DNA of 64,000 bases from Nematostella vectensis (taxonomy: Eukaryota > Cnidaria > Anthozoa > Actiniaria > Edwardsiidae). The position numbers were made by a program, and so were the translations under genes. Below the pieces are notes generated by a model. The model saw only the letters and a program-made list of their open reading frames with translations. It had not been told where the DNA came from and ran no database searches. The stretch lies in NCBI RefSeq assembly GCF_932526225.1, contig NC_064042.1:5253001-5317000 (forward strand), written 5' to 3'. This document shows, piece by piece, positions 13,801 through 25,558 of this stretch. Numbering within the stretch: the first letter of the stretch is position 1; the number at the start of each line of letters is the position of its first letter.

Positions 13801-14927
13801 ACTCTATGACAATAAAAATGAACTGATACTCTTCAAAAGTTCTTTTGTATTGACATTGCGGTGCGAGTTGTTTGTAGACAAGTTCAGATTGCCTATACCC
13901 ACAGAGTGAAATTGGATATTTTCCAGTGAAGAGCTCCTGGCGAATGGAGCATTCGTATCATCTTTAGTATGTTGGATTTTTTTATCTGGGAAGGCCCCGC
14001 AAAGCGAAAAGTTAGCAGCGAAAAGGAGAAAATCGCTCGCGTGCGTAACGGTGTCAATCAAGGAAGCCAGTGTGCAGTTATTGAACATTTGAATGGCTTT
14101 ATCAAACTCGCGTGCAAAATATATATTTTTTTTCCTTTATAGATTAGATACTTCTATTCATTTGAGGTCTCTGAAGCATACAAATGTGCAAAGAACTTGT
14201 GAAACATGCGCTTCAATACTTTCTAAAGTAATTTAATTCGATAATTGCACACATTAGAACAAATTCACGGTCGAACGCATATTTTTGTTGATACTGCAAA
14301 CATTAATGTCGCATGGAAAACAGAGAAAAATAAAAACACAGGAAAAAAGAATAAAAAGAAGAGAATGCGCGAAAATATAAAACCAACCAGCTCTCGTAAT
14401 ACGTGGGATCTATTTTTCTTTCTTACACAACGTTTCTATTATTATTCGGGTCTATTAAAAACGTCGTGTCCCAACATTACTTCTGAATGTCTCCAATAAT
14501 ATGATTAATAGATAGAGTAATAATATTTCCATTTATTGTGAAGCTACGGTTCCCAAATAAAAAACTTTCACTTTTCTTCAAAAAGCCAAATTTATAATTT
14601 TCCACTAATTCAGTTTCGCGTAGCAGGTACTCTCTTTGTGCCTCGAAATTGCCATAAACAACGACGCTAAACGAAAGCAATTCCACGAATAAACCCTAAA
14701 GGAAGGCTAAACTCACCATTTCTACCAAGTTTTATAGTGTAGTTCACATTGGTAAATTCTAAATCCACTCTCTGCCGCGGTCTTTGCCAAAAGCTGAGCT
14801 GTTCCACGTATTCTCCAGCTTCGAGCATAGAACAGTCTTTACTGGCGACTGAACTCGTCTCCTCGCCTCCACAACACTTTATCGCCGTCTTGTAACTCTC
14901 CGCACGCGCCGCTAAGAAATTCTCCAT
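4819..14927 (-). CDS. ABCG1/ABCG4-type ATP-binding cassette half-transporter
   Basis: Thirteen coding exons, 5' to 3' on the minus strand: 14927-14717, 10852-10778, 10553-10511, 10119-9987, 9573-9517, 9347-9202, 8730-8607, 8102-7988, 7549-7302, 6654-6438, 6080-5980, 5603-5445, 5184-4819. They sum to 1995 nt (664 aa), close to the length of vertebrate ABCG1. The order is the reversed half-transporter order, ATPase first. Walker A GPSGAGKST (about residues 93-101) is split between exons 2 and 3; then YIMQDD; signature VSGGQ (about 194-198); Walker B LIFLDEP (about 214-220); H-loop CTIHQPSA; then a six-helix domain ending in the ABCG1/4-like [12 protein letters not shown]. Family knowledge: ABCG1/4 dimers move sterols and phospholipids to acceptors; substrate here is inferred. 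The start is the first in-frame ATG; the frame continues a few codons upstream without another ATG. Intron 1 is 3.9 kb. Confidence 0.95.
5571..5915. repeat. 97-bp tandem repeat overlapping the 5' end of ABCG exon 12
   Basis: The segment aatggtgcagtagataagg, which is ABCG exon 12 sequence read on the plus strand, starts at 5574 and recurs at 5671 and 5768, a period of exactly 97 bp; a degenerate fourth unit ends near 5915. Each unit carries about 30 bp of exon, the acceptor site, and the same intron filler. The intron therefore holds two near-perfect decoy acceptors upstream of the real one in the transcribed direction. Confidence 0.9.
8316..8515. repeat. GGATTCCGGATTCC-type simple repeat in an ABCG intron
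   Basis: About ten degenerate copies built on ggattc(c)ggatyc, with a longer 30-35 bp periodicity (cctagtgtgtggattgcgg and variants). It lies in the intron 8103-8606. Reading frames are open on both strands because of the repeat, not because of selection. Confidence 0.85.
9745..10040. repeat. Tandem copies of the 3' end of ABCG exon 4 with its donor site
   Basis: The real exon 4 (9987-10119) encodes [19 protein letters not shown] at its end. Diverged copies of that stretch and its GT donor lie in the downstream intron, near 9895-9960 and 9800-9865, with a shorter fragment near 9750-9775. Copies are separated by C-rich linkers, including a pure C run at about 9870-9893. The two fuller copies have an in-frame TAA at the position matching Gln of IMQDD, so they are not alternative exons of the same length. 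Confidence 0.85.
11609..11655. repeat. Perfect 17-bp inverted repeat (hairpin)
   Basis: The left arm ataagacttcttcaggg at 11609-11625 is exactly complementary to 11639-11655, with a 13-nt loop. The left arm follows a T-rich run ending in TTTTTTAG. No second copy was noticed in this window. Confidence 0.8.
13238..13560. repeat. 77-bp tandem repeat in ABCG intron 1
   Basis: The block gtagtttgatatcgataaaa recurs at 13261, about 13338, 13414, 13450 and 13527. Spacings are 77, 76, 36 (a partial unit) and 77 bp. The units include a GGTGGAACTAGGTC-type segment. It is not coding. Confidence 0.9.
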
Positions 14928-17040
14928 CTTGAGAATTCCAACAGGCAACGTGTACAGTTTTTTTCAGTAGGCGATTTACCTCTTCCCGCTAAACTGCTCG
15001 CTTTTTGGTCATGTGAGTCCTCGACTGTATTGTTGGTGATGTCTCAAAGTCCAATTACCTATGCAAAATAAATAATTCATGAATATAACAACGATGGATA
15101 GAAAAAAAATATGCACGGAAAGTGTGGTGAACCGAGCTAGCAGGTTGCTTGAGCTCGAACTCGGCTAAAGAAAAAATTCCCCGAGATGTGGAGATTGCTG
15201 TAGATTAGACAAGCATGTTGAGCAATACAATCCACGGCATTTTATGTGTTCTTCTCCTCATAAAACAAACCCGGCCTACCTTTGCACCCCGTGAACACAA
15301 GTACAAGCAAACAAGGGGGAGTTCTCGGTTGCAAATAAATGCAGGGCTGCAAAAGAGCTCTGGGAAATCAAATCCCGTTTTTTTTTTAGGACTCGCGTTT
15401 TTGTTGTAAAAAATTGTGCACGCCAGGGCATAAACTGAAACCGGAAACCGGAAATAGCTGTGTGTGGTTCGATGTCAGTCGCCTTGAGCAGAACAATACT
15501 TTTAAAGACTAAACAGACTGTGGTAGTTAGGGGAGCGCCCAAAAAGCAGGGTCTTCATTGACCGTTTTTCGTTAGGAAAACTGAATTTACTATCCTTTTG
15601 CTAACTCTGAATCGGCAGCGAAAAGCTTTTAAAACCACCCACGCCGTTTTCAACCGGAAGTGAGAGTTTTCTTTGAAAGGACGACACGTGGGGCTACACC
15701 ATTGTGACGTCATCAAGGGCAGTGTGGCAGAACGTTGCTAGGTAACCTTTTCAGGGGTAAAGTATTTGTTTCTTTTGCTTTTCTTAGTTTTTATTTGATT
15801 GAAACCATTTATTGTTCTTATAAAAAAGGGGGAAGAACGAGTTCCCATCAGGAAAACAATATTTCTTTTTTTTGTATTTTGTCATTATTTAGGGATAAAT
15901 AAGTACCACCTTTTCTTATAGCACAAATAGATAAGAATTTTAAAATAGCAGAAATAAATAAATAAATATAAGCGAGCAATCGCGTTGGAGATTTTATGCT
16001 GTTTTCATTTTTTGACGTCACAAAAATCACAAATTGCTTTCACTGCAAACAAAAGCTAGGACCATTATAATATCCCTTATCTGCGTATAAACATACATAA
16101 AAATTTTTTATCAAAATATCATCGTAAGCCCGTGGTTGAGGATATAAGACAGAATAATAGTTTGAGACCAAAAAAACCTGGCTCCAATGGTACTTAATTT
16201 ATTTTCATTAATTATTTTTTTGGGGGGAGGGGGTGGGAAATGAACCACTGATATCCGAACGAAAGTTTCAATTGAGATTGTGACATTTTGTCGTATTTTA
16301 ATTCAAATTTTAATAAGATGTTTTGTGTGTACATAGTTTTTTTAATCTGTTCTCATTTTCATCAATCATCGGCGTGTGCCTTGTGCGTGTCCTTGTGATA
16401 ATATATCATCATTAGTGCTTCTCACTAGTAATCAATCATCAGATCCTCAAAAGAACAGCACATCACGACATATAAGTTATCGTTTTTTGTCGAAGTATCG
16501 GTCATGGGAAAAAAACCGTGAAATTCGTCCTATTATTGAGAAACCCCTGAACGCGCACAGCAAGTATCAATGTGATATTCGCACAACGACTACCCGGGCT
16601 CTTTTCGACTAGGAAAAAATAGATTTGAGACTCTTCAAATATGCTCACCTTACCTGACAGATCAGATCCATGTTTCCGGCAGTCCCTAACCAGGGTATGA
16701 CGTGCGGGACGCAGCGCTGCCAATAGCAGAAGCGGAATCGATCATGTGATGCCTATCGCCATGCTCCGCGCGCTCTTTACTTGAAATACGTCACAATAGC
16801 TGTGACGTCATAGTGATTGTGTTTGCAGGTTTTTGGTGTTATGTTCATGTTCTAAACATTGTTTTCGAAGGATAACTTCTTCAGTAGTGAGGGTCTAACA
16901 TTGGCAAAAAAAAAAAAAAAATAGGACCACTGTAATTGGCCCAGTCTGTAGTGGCTCCCCTGTAGTGGCCAGTGTTTCGTTTTTGTTAAAGGTGTATTAT
17001 TATTTTTTGTGTGTTGTTGTTTATGGCGAAGTAAAAAAAT
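14928..17040. other. Intergenic region upstream of the ABCG gene
   Basis: This should contain the ABCG promoter and 5' UTR, but I cannot place them. A short frame on the minus strand (MAALRPARHTL..., from 16723) ends at a plausible GT donor near 16652 and could be a first exon or a chance frame. Two TGACGTCA-like CRE palindromes occur, near 15707 and 16805. No gene is convincing here. Confidence 0.4.
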
Positions 17041-17259
<219 letters not shown>

Positions 17260-17290
17260 AATGCCGAAAAACAATCTAAAACACAAATTA

Positions 17291-17919
17291 CCGCAAATGA
17301 CCCCCGCAAACTACCCCCAAAAACAACATGGCAGGCCCGCAAATGATCCCGTAATAATTTGTGGAATGGAACGCGGAATGAAGTGCTCGACATTAAAAAA
17401 ATAAAGTAATTTTTTTTCTCTTAACTCTCTGTATTTATGTGGAGGAAAGACTAGACTTTTATCACAATAACCTATGCTAAATGTATGAGGGATTTAGCGT
17501 GTTTTTAGCGACGGGAATTCTAGAAAAACACATGCGGAATTCATCCAATATTAGTTTACAAATCTCTTGCTTACAAATATAATTCTAACTTTTTGTTTTT
17601 TCTGACGTTTTATTATTGACAAATGCAAGAACATTGTCTTTCCGCATAAATAGAGAGAGTTAAGATAAAATATATTGCATTATTTTTTTCAATGTATTTT
17701 CATTTTTAAAATAATGTATAATTTCCTTTAACAGAAAGAGTTATTTTTTTATCTAGCGTAGAGTCGAGCGCTCTATTCCGCGTTCCATTTCGTAAATTAT
17801 TACGGGATCATTTGCAGGCCTACCGTGTGCTTTTATGGGGGTCATTTGCGCGCCTACCGTGTGCTTTTATGGGGGTCATTTGCGGGCCTACCGTGTGCTT
17901 TTATGGGGGTCATTTGCGG
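17291..17919. mobile_element. Inverted-repeat element (MITE-like) with internal 34-bp repeats
   Basis: The outer left arm (about 17291-17394) is complementary to the right side (about 17764-17919): cgcaaatgatcccgtaata on the left against tattacgggatcatttgc on the right. An inner pair (17420-17449 and 17637-17666) is also complementary. The right arm has three tandem units of 34 bp starting with taccgtgtgc at 17821, 17855 and 17889. No transposase frame is present, so it is a non-autonomous or fold-back element. Target-site duplications were not resolved because an AAAT array borders the left side. Confidence 0.7.
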
Positions 17920-18239
17920 ACTAGGGGGGGGGGGGGATGTTGGGCCTTGGGAGGAGTGCAACCCCACCAGGCCCGTAGCCAGGATCGTTTACCCATTTAG
18001 CGGACGTTTTCTATAAGATAGCTCGCTGTGGTACTAAATTTTTCTTCATAAGAGCGGACCTTCCAGTCTAGTGGTCTAGCCTGTCTTTCGACCCCTCCCC
18101 CTCCCCCCCGGCTACGGGCATGCCCACCTTGTGAAAGAAAATAAATGCCCTAAAGATTCCTTCTCGCATAGGAGGCATTGCGTCCCCCCACCCTCCCGTC
18201 CCCCATACACGAACCAGCAAGACAGGCTTTTGCTCACCA

Positions 18240-19704
18240 TAAACTTTATTAAAACTTTCAAAGTTATTTTAGAATAATTTAAATTTCTTGGTGAGTCCTG
18301 AGCACACAATGACTATTTTTTAATAAAATATCTTAAAATCACCTTATTGTCTCCTTTTCTATATATGTACATAAAAGACAACATAGACATTTACAACTAC
18401 CTTTCAATGCCAGGTCTTATTCTATTTAAATGTACGCAAAGAGCATATATTATCTAGTCATTAGTACGTAAAGAAACAGAACCATCATTTTATATGTGTG
18501 ACATAGAGGTACAACTCAATAGTAATATTAAACTTCTAATAATACCTTTCTATAATATGATTAGTGAAAAACTATGCTTGCCATGATGCATTGCATTCAC
18601 GTCATTTCCGAAGCCAACTCATCAAACGTCTGACAAAACAAGAGCCACTGAAGGCCACTGTTAGGGTAGAAAAATGATTCTTATTTCAAGGATTTCCTTG
18701 TCCATGAAAACAGCAACGCAATGATACCAATGCTCTTTTTAAATCTTAACCGCTTTTCTAGTAAGTCTGAACATGATATTTACAAACACAGCTCATCCCA
18801 TGGACTCTTGTCAGCTGCCATTTTGTTAGAATATCAAGTGGAGAAAGCATCCGTTTCCATCGGCTGATTAAGAGAAACTATGGTGATATTTTTATTTGAA
18901 CTTGGTAACTGAAGTACAAAACTTTGTTTTTAGATGACTACCTCATCAAAATTATTTGTTTACCAATATTCAATGAAAACTTTAACAAAGGTGTGGCTGT
19001 CAAGGGCCCTTTAAAACGATTCTTATTATCGCAAAAATAAAACTGCTAAAAAGATGCACAGTAATCTGGAAAGACACTATAACATAACCACTTTAAAACA
19101 CTTGACCTAAAGAGTGCCATTCAGAGCCAACTTTGTTATAGTTTTTAGTAAACACTGGAATACAAATTATAAGTGATCCAGAAATATATCAAAATGGCAA
19201 CTAAAAGAGGATCGTTTCATTTCTGCACTAGGACAGTAGGATTCAGAATTAATACAAAATAAAAAAAGGTAAGCATTTCTGCAAAATTATTAGCTAATAG
19301 AGTATAGGGATGTGTTATTACTACTGCCATACTAGACTTAATCTGCTTTGACATGATTAGATTATAAAAATCTAAATGTATTTTCTTTGAGAGGCTTTCC
19401 CAATAATGGGGCAACGCTGAAGTTTCAAACTGTACTGCTAGTCCATTCCCCACTTTTTAGTCATATGTACATTACCGTGTTAATACAGATCTTTTAGATG
19501 TTACCAGCAATTTTGTCACTTGCTCTTGCAATGCTGCTTTTATGTACTTTCCTACATTAGATACGACTGTCCAGTTTATCCTTTTCTTAGAAAACCCAAC
19601 CAAAAGTACTTTCAAGCACACATTCTGAGCATGTCAATTTAAGCACATGGCTCTCAGCAGAGTTGAACAGGAGTGCACTACCTCTGTAATATAGTTGAAG
19701 TGGT
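18240..19704 (-). other. Probable long 3' UTR of the PKNOX gene
   Basis: AT-rich sequence without a gene follows the PKNOX stop codon. A minus-strand AATAAA occurs at 18245-18250 and could end a transcript of about 1.4 kb of 3' UTR. This is inference from position and the signal only. Confidence 0.4.
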
Positions 19705-22700
19705 TCAACCATCATTGTTTTGTAGAGCTAGCGTGTGCACCAGATTGTCAACCTGTACAACATTAGAAGCAGTGGAGATGTGATGAGGCGACCCCATAGA
19801 GCCCATACCCCCATTGTGTGCCATTGTCGGTAGCGGCGAGCTTTGAAGGGCGGGGCTACCATGCTGCACACTGACCAACAGTGGTGACATGTCCCCTCGA
19901 GATGCTGCATTCGCCTGGGTTGTTGCTGTTGATGACGTTGCCCCAGAGTGCGATGCAGAAATGCTGTCCGTTACAGTGCATATGGTGCTAGCATGGGCTG
20001 GCAATGTGACGATTACAATATTGCTTCCTTGTTGTATAGCAAAGTTCGGCGGCAAAGTCACAGTCCCAGGAGGGAGAGTAACAGTTCCACTGGAGTTTGT
20101 TAGGGTTGACATGGCTACTGGCAAAGACATGGTGCCACCAGGCAAGGTCTGCATTTGTAACGTAGATGGCATTCTAGCTTGGACGGCCAGGTTGTTGGGT
20201 GCGATCGGCACAACAGTATTGTATTGAGTTGGGACCAAGGAATCTGGCCAGAACCTCTGAGCAGGCCTGGTCTGTATCTTCGCCTTCTTGGCCTTGTGAG
20301 CCTCTGGATTACCAGCGTCTAGCATTGGTTGCAGAATCCTCCTTCTTGCATTGATAAACCTGCCAATGAAGGTAAGGGGTGATCAAGTGAAGGGAAATAG
20401 AACACAGTTCTACGATATATTTTCTGATGGCAAGATACGGCACAAACCAGCTAACACAATCTTTGACGTTAAAAGGTGATCCCAAGAAGGGCCATAAAAC
20501 ATAGTAGAAGAAATGACATGTTTTCTGATGGTATGATACAGCACAAACCCTCAACTTCAAACTTAAAAGGTAAGAGGTGTTTAAAAGATGGGCCACACAA
20601 CCCAGTAGAAATAATATGACATGTTTTCTGATGGCTAGAGACAGTAAACTCTGACTAAAAAGTGTTATTTACCAGTTATTGACTTGTAAAATGGTGAGGT
20701 TGGTTTGCTGGGCGATGGATCTTTTCTCATCTTCTGTCGGGTAGGGATGCTAGGTAAAATCAATTATTAGCTAGTCAGTGCACAAAGCACACAAAGATTT
20801 GTCACATTTGTGAAGTGTGTGAGAAATCATAGCAGTGAGTGTAGTTGGTTTGTGTGATATAGATAAGATGTAGCTTAGATTGTGTAAAACAATATTGTAT
20901 GTGATAAAACTACAGTGATGCCCCAAATAGCAATTTCCAAATATCAAGTCCTGTATTTAGCTACCTCCATTAAGGAGATGAAGTCTATTAAGCAGTCAAC
21001 TTTTAAGTACCTGACAGCGGTGAATTAATAGAGGTACCACTGTATACTGATGTGTCACAAAGGTACTTACCATGATATGTTGAAACAGCCAAGTTTTCAT
21101 AATAGATGTCGCCTGTTTGGGAAGCACGCCTCGCTTAGACTTCTTTGACCTGTCGTTGGAGTCTGTCGGTGAGTCAAGTGCTGGCATGGGCAAGGCAGTA
21201 GGCAGTGCAATCTCAGTTGGTGACCCCGCCCCAGAACTAGTTGGTGTGGTTGGTGTGGTAACCACAATGCTACTAGGCGTCGAATATGTCACAGAAGCAG
21301 GGACGATGTGTTGTTGCTGCTGCGGCATTTGCGCGAGAAGGACCGTCTGTCCTGTAGGGGTGACTATAGGGGTAGCTGCAGTAGCAGCAGTGACAACGAC
21401 AGTAGCTGACTGCTGGGGGGTGTAGGACATTGGCGAAGCCTGCTGCTGTTGTACTTGGGTTGCTATGACGCTGATGTTAGGTGGTGTTGCCATGGCAATT
21501 GTGCATGGGGAAGTTGTATAGTAGGCGACGTCTTGAGGTGCAAGTAACTGTGCCTGCTGTATAAAAGTCTGTTGTGGTTGTGCAGATGGCAGTTGCTGGA
21601 AGGACTGAGAGACACAGCCGATTGATGGGGTCTGGAAAGTCGTTGACATGGGGCTTCTCAGCAAATTTTCACTCTGCATTTTTCCTTTTAGACAGGCAAT
21701 GTACCGTTGGCAAAAATCTTTGCAAAGCTCATTTACTTTCTCAAGCTCTAGTAAGTGGATTCTGAAAACTTGGATGGCTTTGATGATCTATGAAATGAAA
21801 AATAGAATAAGACTAAACATCAAAAAATCGAAAATGAGACAGATGAGACAAAATGAGAAGATGAGAAAAAAATGAAACAAAGACAGAATAAATCAAGGAG
21901 TAAAACACAATGAAGCTTTAAAACAGGTTGTCTTTTGAACCTTGATATTGTAGATTGTAAAACAAGGTTAACCTGATCTCAATGAATTAAAACATGATCA
22001 TGATTATGGGAATCATAGAAATGGCCCCACAAGATACAAGATGAAACTGAACTGATCACTTTGTCATTACTCTCAAAGAATCCACAAAAAAAATAAGAGT
22101 GAACAATGGAAAAGAAAAAAAACTGAGCTTATGGCATATTCATGAACTATGTAACTAAAACACTGATTTGAAAGCAGCAGGGACTAAGCCACCTTAAAAA
22201 ACCTGCCTGATCAACCATGCCATAACATGTTCTTGAACCAGGTTTTTGTTTCAATTTCGTTTTACATTAAAAAAGCATCATGAAGAAAAGAATGAAGCAG
22301 CAAATAGACATTATTTTTGCAAAACACAAGTGATCAATATGATCAATTGACAATTAATTAAAACCGTTTCGCTGTGTTTTCAGAGTCTTATTTTCTAGTT
22401 TAATCCACAAGAAAAACATGAATACCAATGTGAAAGATATCAAAACAAAAACAAAACAAAAGAATACCAGCAGATAGATAACAAGTACATATTCTTTTTC
22501 ATTTATCAAATTGTCCATCCCACATTAACAATTTATCAAGGGAGTAAAATTATGAATGACTTAATAAAGCTCTCTCTAAGAATAATAATTTAAAAAAAAA
22601 CTGAAAAAAACATTTTAAACTTCCTAATATGCTTAAAACTCTAACCATGTCATTAAACAGTAGAAAAACTTAACCAACCTTTCACACAGACAGCAGTGTG

Positions 22701-25558
22701 ATTCTATTATTTTGACAGACAAAAATGGATAGAGTAAAGTAGAATTAATTAGAATCAATGATGCATTATATTGGTTATATTCAAGTCATAAACCCAGTCT
22801 TTGATAAGTAATTTGAAGTTAATTTTCAGGTGAGCCCAGCTGTGAATGTAATCACTGTTTGTACATCACAGTCCGGGTTCTAATTATGCTTTATTTTCTA
22901 GAGACATAGGGCCTAAAAATATTATAAACCAATTTGAACCACTTAAAGTCTAGAATGCTCTACAAGCAGTCGAGCAAACCAGGGCTAATATACAAGCCAG
23001 GGTTATATATACAAAAATAAACTATAACTAAGAAAATATAAGAAGAATAAAAAGCCTAGAACAAGAAGAAATCAAAACTGACTTTACTTTATTCTTGCTC
23101 CAGCCATATCTTGGCAATGGTGTGAGGCAGTTTTTCAAGAGCTCAGAGGAGGAACTAGGGGTGGGGTGGTAATGGTGTTTTTTTAACAACACATCAACAA
23201 CAAGCTAAAATGCTGGCCAGCCACAAAATAACAGGTGGAAGCACTCAAAATATCTTATATAACCTGCACAGTGTTTGCAATACATTATGAAAGTAAAGAT
23301 ACATATAAAATACATAGCAGAATAGACAGGTCTTCTTTCAAAATCACACATTTTAACTTCTTCCTTATGTGATATCAATTTACTCAAACCAAACATTATC
23401 AAAATGATAATGTCATTTTATAGTTACCGTAAAAATCTAGTGTAATCTATATTAGGTAAAGGTTTTTCAAGAGATTTTAATGTAAACAGTCTTCAAAACA
23501 AACAGAGAACATCTCTTTGCTATCTATCCTTTGCACTTATGTCTAGCAAAACGTGTATGTATTTTACAGTTATACAATAAACTATTAAAAAAACTTGATC
23601 ACAAGATGTTAATTTTAATATACCAAATGCTGTCATCCTAGCAATATCTTCAATTAGTTATCCAAGATTTCTTTAACATTTCTTTATGTATTCTTGTATT
23701 TATGTCTAATGCATAAACTATGGTTTGTTCATCTAGTTTATGGTTTAAAAAAATTGTCTAACCAGTCTGCAATATACATAGTACCCTTTTTCAACCAGTA
23801 AACTTCAATGGTGGCACGTACAGGACAATCCTGCTATTAGTCTTATTTTCATCAAATATCTGAGCAGCATTAATGAAACAGGAAATAAAACTTTTACTGT
23901 TAAAGCCCTATAAGGGAAACCTAATTACTAAATTTAAAAAAAAACATTTACAGTAAGCCAAAATCCTGTGCAAAAAAAAATTCAAATCAAATATTTTCTA
24001 AAATTTTAAAACCTAGTTCATACAAATCAGCAAATGGCTCCTAAAAATGAGAAGGAAAAATTGGTTACCTCACTGTTATGGAAATTTTATGGTCGGTCCC
24101 CTTAACTTTTGGTTTGGTACTTTCAGACATTTGGTTAGACAAAAGATTACTTTATTAAAGACAAGCCAAGATTTTCAATGGAGATGAGGTCAAATTAACA
24201 TTTCTTTTTTAAACATTGGCAACATTGTAGCACATTAGGAAAAGCTATTTGTACTCAATAAAGTCTAAAATTTAAGTCAAGGCTACAAGGAAAATTTGTA
24301 AAGAATTTATTGGTGTAAGATAAACTAACCTTATAGCTTTATCCTTTTTGAATGAAAAGGTGATATGGACAAATGCCAATTTGGAACCAATTGATGTCCA
24401 ATTTGGCACCAGGAAATTTATGGTCTGATACAAGGCACAATTGACTGAAGAAAAAAGCCTAAAACCAAAATGACTTTCTCGATTCAGTTAAAGCCACGAT
24501 CTACTTTTCTTATTAATAACAAATATCTAAATTTTTAATATCCTAGAGAAAAATTAATCGAGTGTAACATTTAAATTGCATGTTTGTTAACTTCAACCCA
24601 CTGTAATTCATCTGAAATTATGAGCTAATTTTAATTGGCTAAGGTTTTCTTAACATATAATGTCCATTTGATAAAAACACTTTTTTAAGTTATCATTTCT
24701 TTTCACCTTTTTCGTATTATATGAATAATGGACTGGGGGTTACAACAAACAAGAAAATCCGAAAGACCTGTAGGCGTCAAAGAGTGCGTTTAATACCTGA
24801 TAAAACGCAGCGAGAATTGTGTGTTCGTGGATAAAACATTACCTGGTACCCGAGAAAAAGGTCTGATGTCAAAAATGTCAAGTTTGGCGCCGACAGTGCT
24901 GGAAGTGAAATACTAGACCCTTTTACTGGGGCACTTTCCTTTGTGCGATGTGTCGACTACTTCCACTCAATAGCGAAACGTAGCAACAAAGCAAATCTCA
25001 AATCATACTCACTGTAGATGTAAGCACAACCGGGTAGAATTTTATAAACGATGTTTGGTAATTTGGGGTTCAGAAAAACACCAATTCGGACAACCACAAA
25101 ATAAAATAAAGGTGGCGATTTTTTCGAGGGAAATATTACTCATTCAGAGTTTCTCCCGAGCTTCGAAAATAAACACAACAGCGGAGTAGGCTATCACTCA
25201 CTCTAAATACACCACTTACGAGATTGTCAAGTTCTTGATCGCCAGAAAAGCATGGTTTTCCCTCTCTATTGTGCTGCATCATAAAGTTTTTGATGTCGTT
25301 GTCAAAGGCATCAGAAGTTGGACAATCGCTAGTTTGCGTAGCATGTTCACATTTTTCTAAAAGCATCGCTAGCAAAGGAAAAAGAGGGTGGCGATAAATT
25401 GCGACTTTTTCGTTCTCCATGCTTTGTACAGCTATATGGGCTTCTTCATAAGACGGTGGCATCTTATCCTGGCTTTGTTGAAGTCCGTAAGGTGAGCTGA
25501 CGGCGATGTTTTGTTGTGGCGATAACATGCTTTGGGGACGGTTGGTGATTCCCTCCAT
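19705..25558 (-). CDS. PKNOX: PKNOX/PREP-type TALE homeobox transcription factor
   Basis: Four coding exons on the minus strand: 25558-25220, 21787-21071, 20749-20673, 20359-19705 (1788 nt, 595 aa). The N-terminal half carries the MEIS/PKNOX homology domain, which binds PBC-class partners: [20 protein letters not shown], and across the first junction [23 protein letters not shown] Gln/Thr/Ser/Pro-rich linker follows. The homeodomain (about residues 327-390) reads [14 protein letters not shown], then HPYPTEDEK with the PYP insertion of the TALE class, then [20 protein letters not shown]. After it comes the PKNOX-specific [10 protein letters not shown], which separates PKNOX from MEIS. The C-terminal tail is long and Ser/Thr-rich. 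The protein is expected to act in the nucleus with a PBX/extradenticle partner as a HOX cofactor. Intron 1 is 3.4 kb. The ATG at 25556-25558 fits family N-termini. Confidence 0.97.
20367..20650. repeat. Tandem repeat of about 100 bp in the PKNOX intron beside the last exon
   Basis: Three imperfect copies containing ttttctgatgg(c/t)a, near 20418, 20520 and 20622, with flanking AAAAGGT and CAGTAGAA segments. The array begins only a few bases from the exon acceptor but does not visibly include exon sequence. Confidence 0.75.
21788..25219. other. PKNOX intron 1, no coding exon seen
   Basis: A 3.4-kb AT-rich intron without a recognisable exon, strong tandem array or inverted-repeat element. Large introns in developmental homeobox genes may hold enhancers; nothing in the sequence proves one here. 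Confidence 0.5.

Larger units (their letters stand above)
10853..14716. other. ABCG intron 1, no coding exon seen
   Basis: A 3.9-kb intron. It holds a G run at about 10985-10995, a 17-bp perfect hairpin at 11609-11655, small ACGAT and AAAGAT repeats near 12030-12065 and the 77-bp array at 13243-13550. No other exon with conserved protein sequence is visible on either strand. Confidence 0.6.

Noticed and set aside
16652-16723. Possible first exon on the minus strand (MAALRPARHTL)
   Set aside because: It has a plausible donor but no identifiable downstream partner; kept only as a note in the spacer entry.
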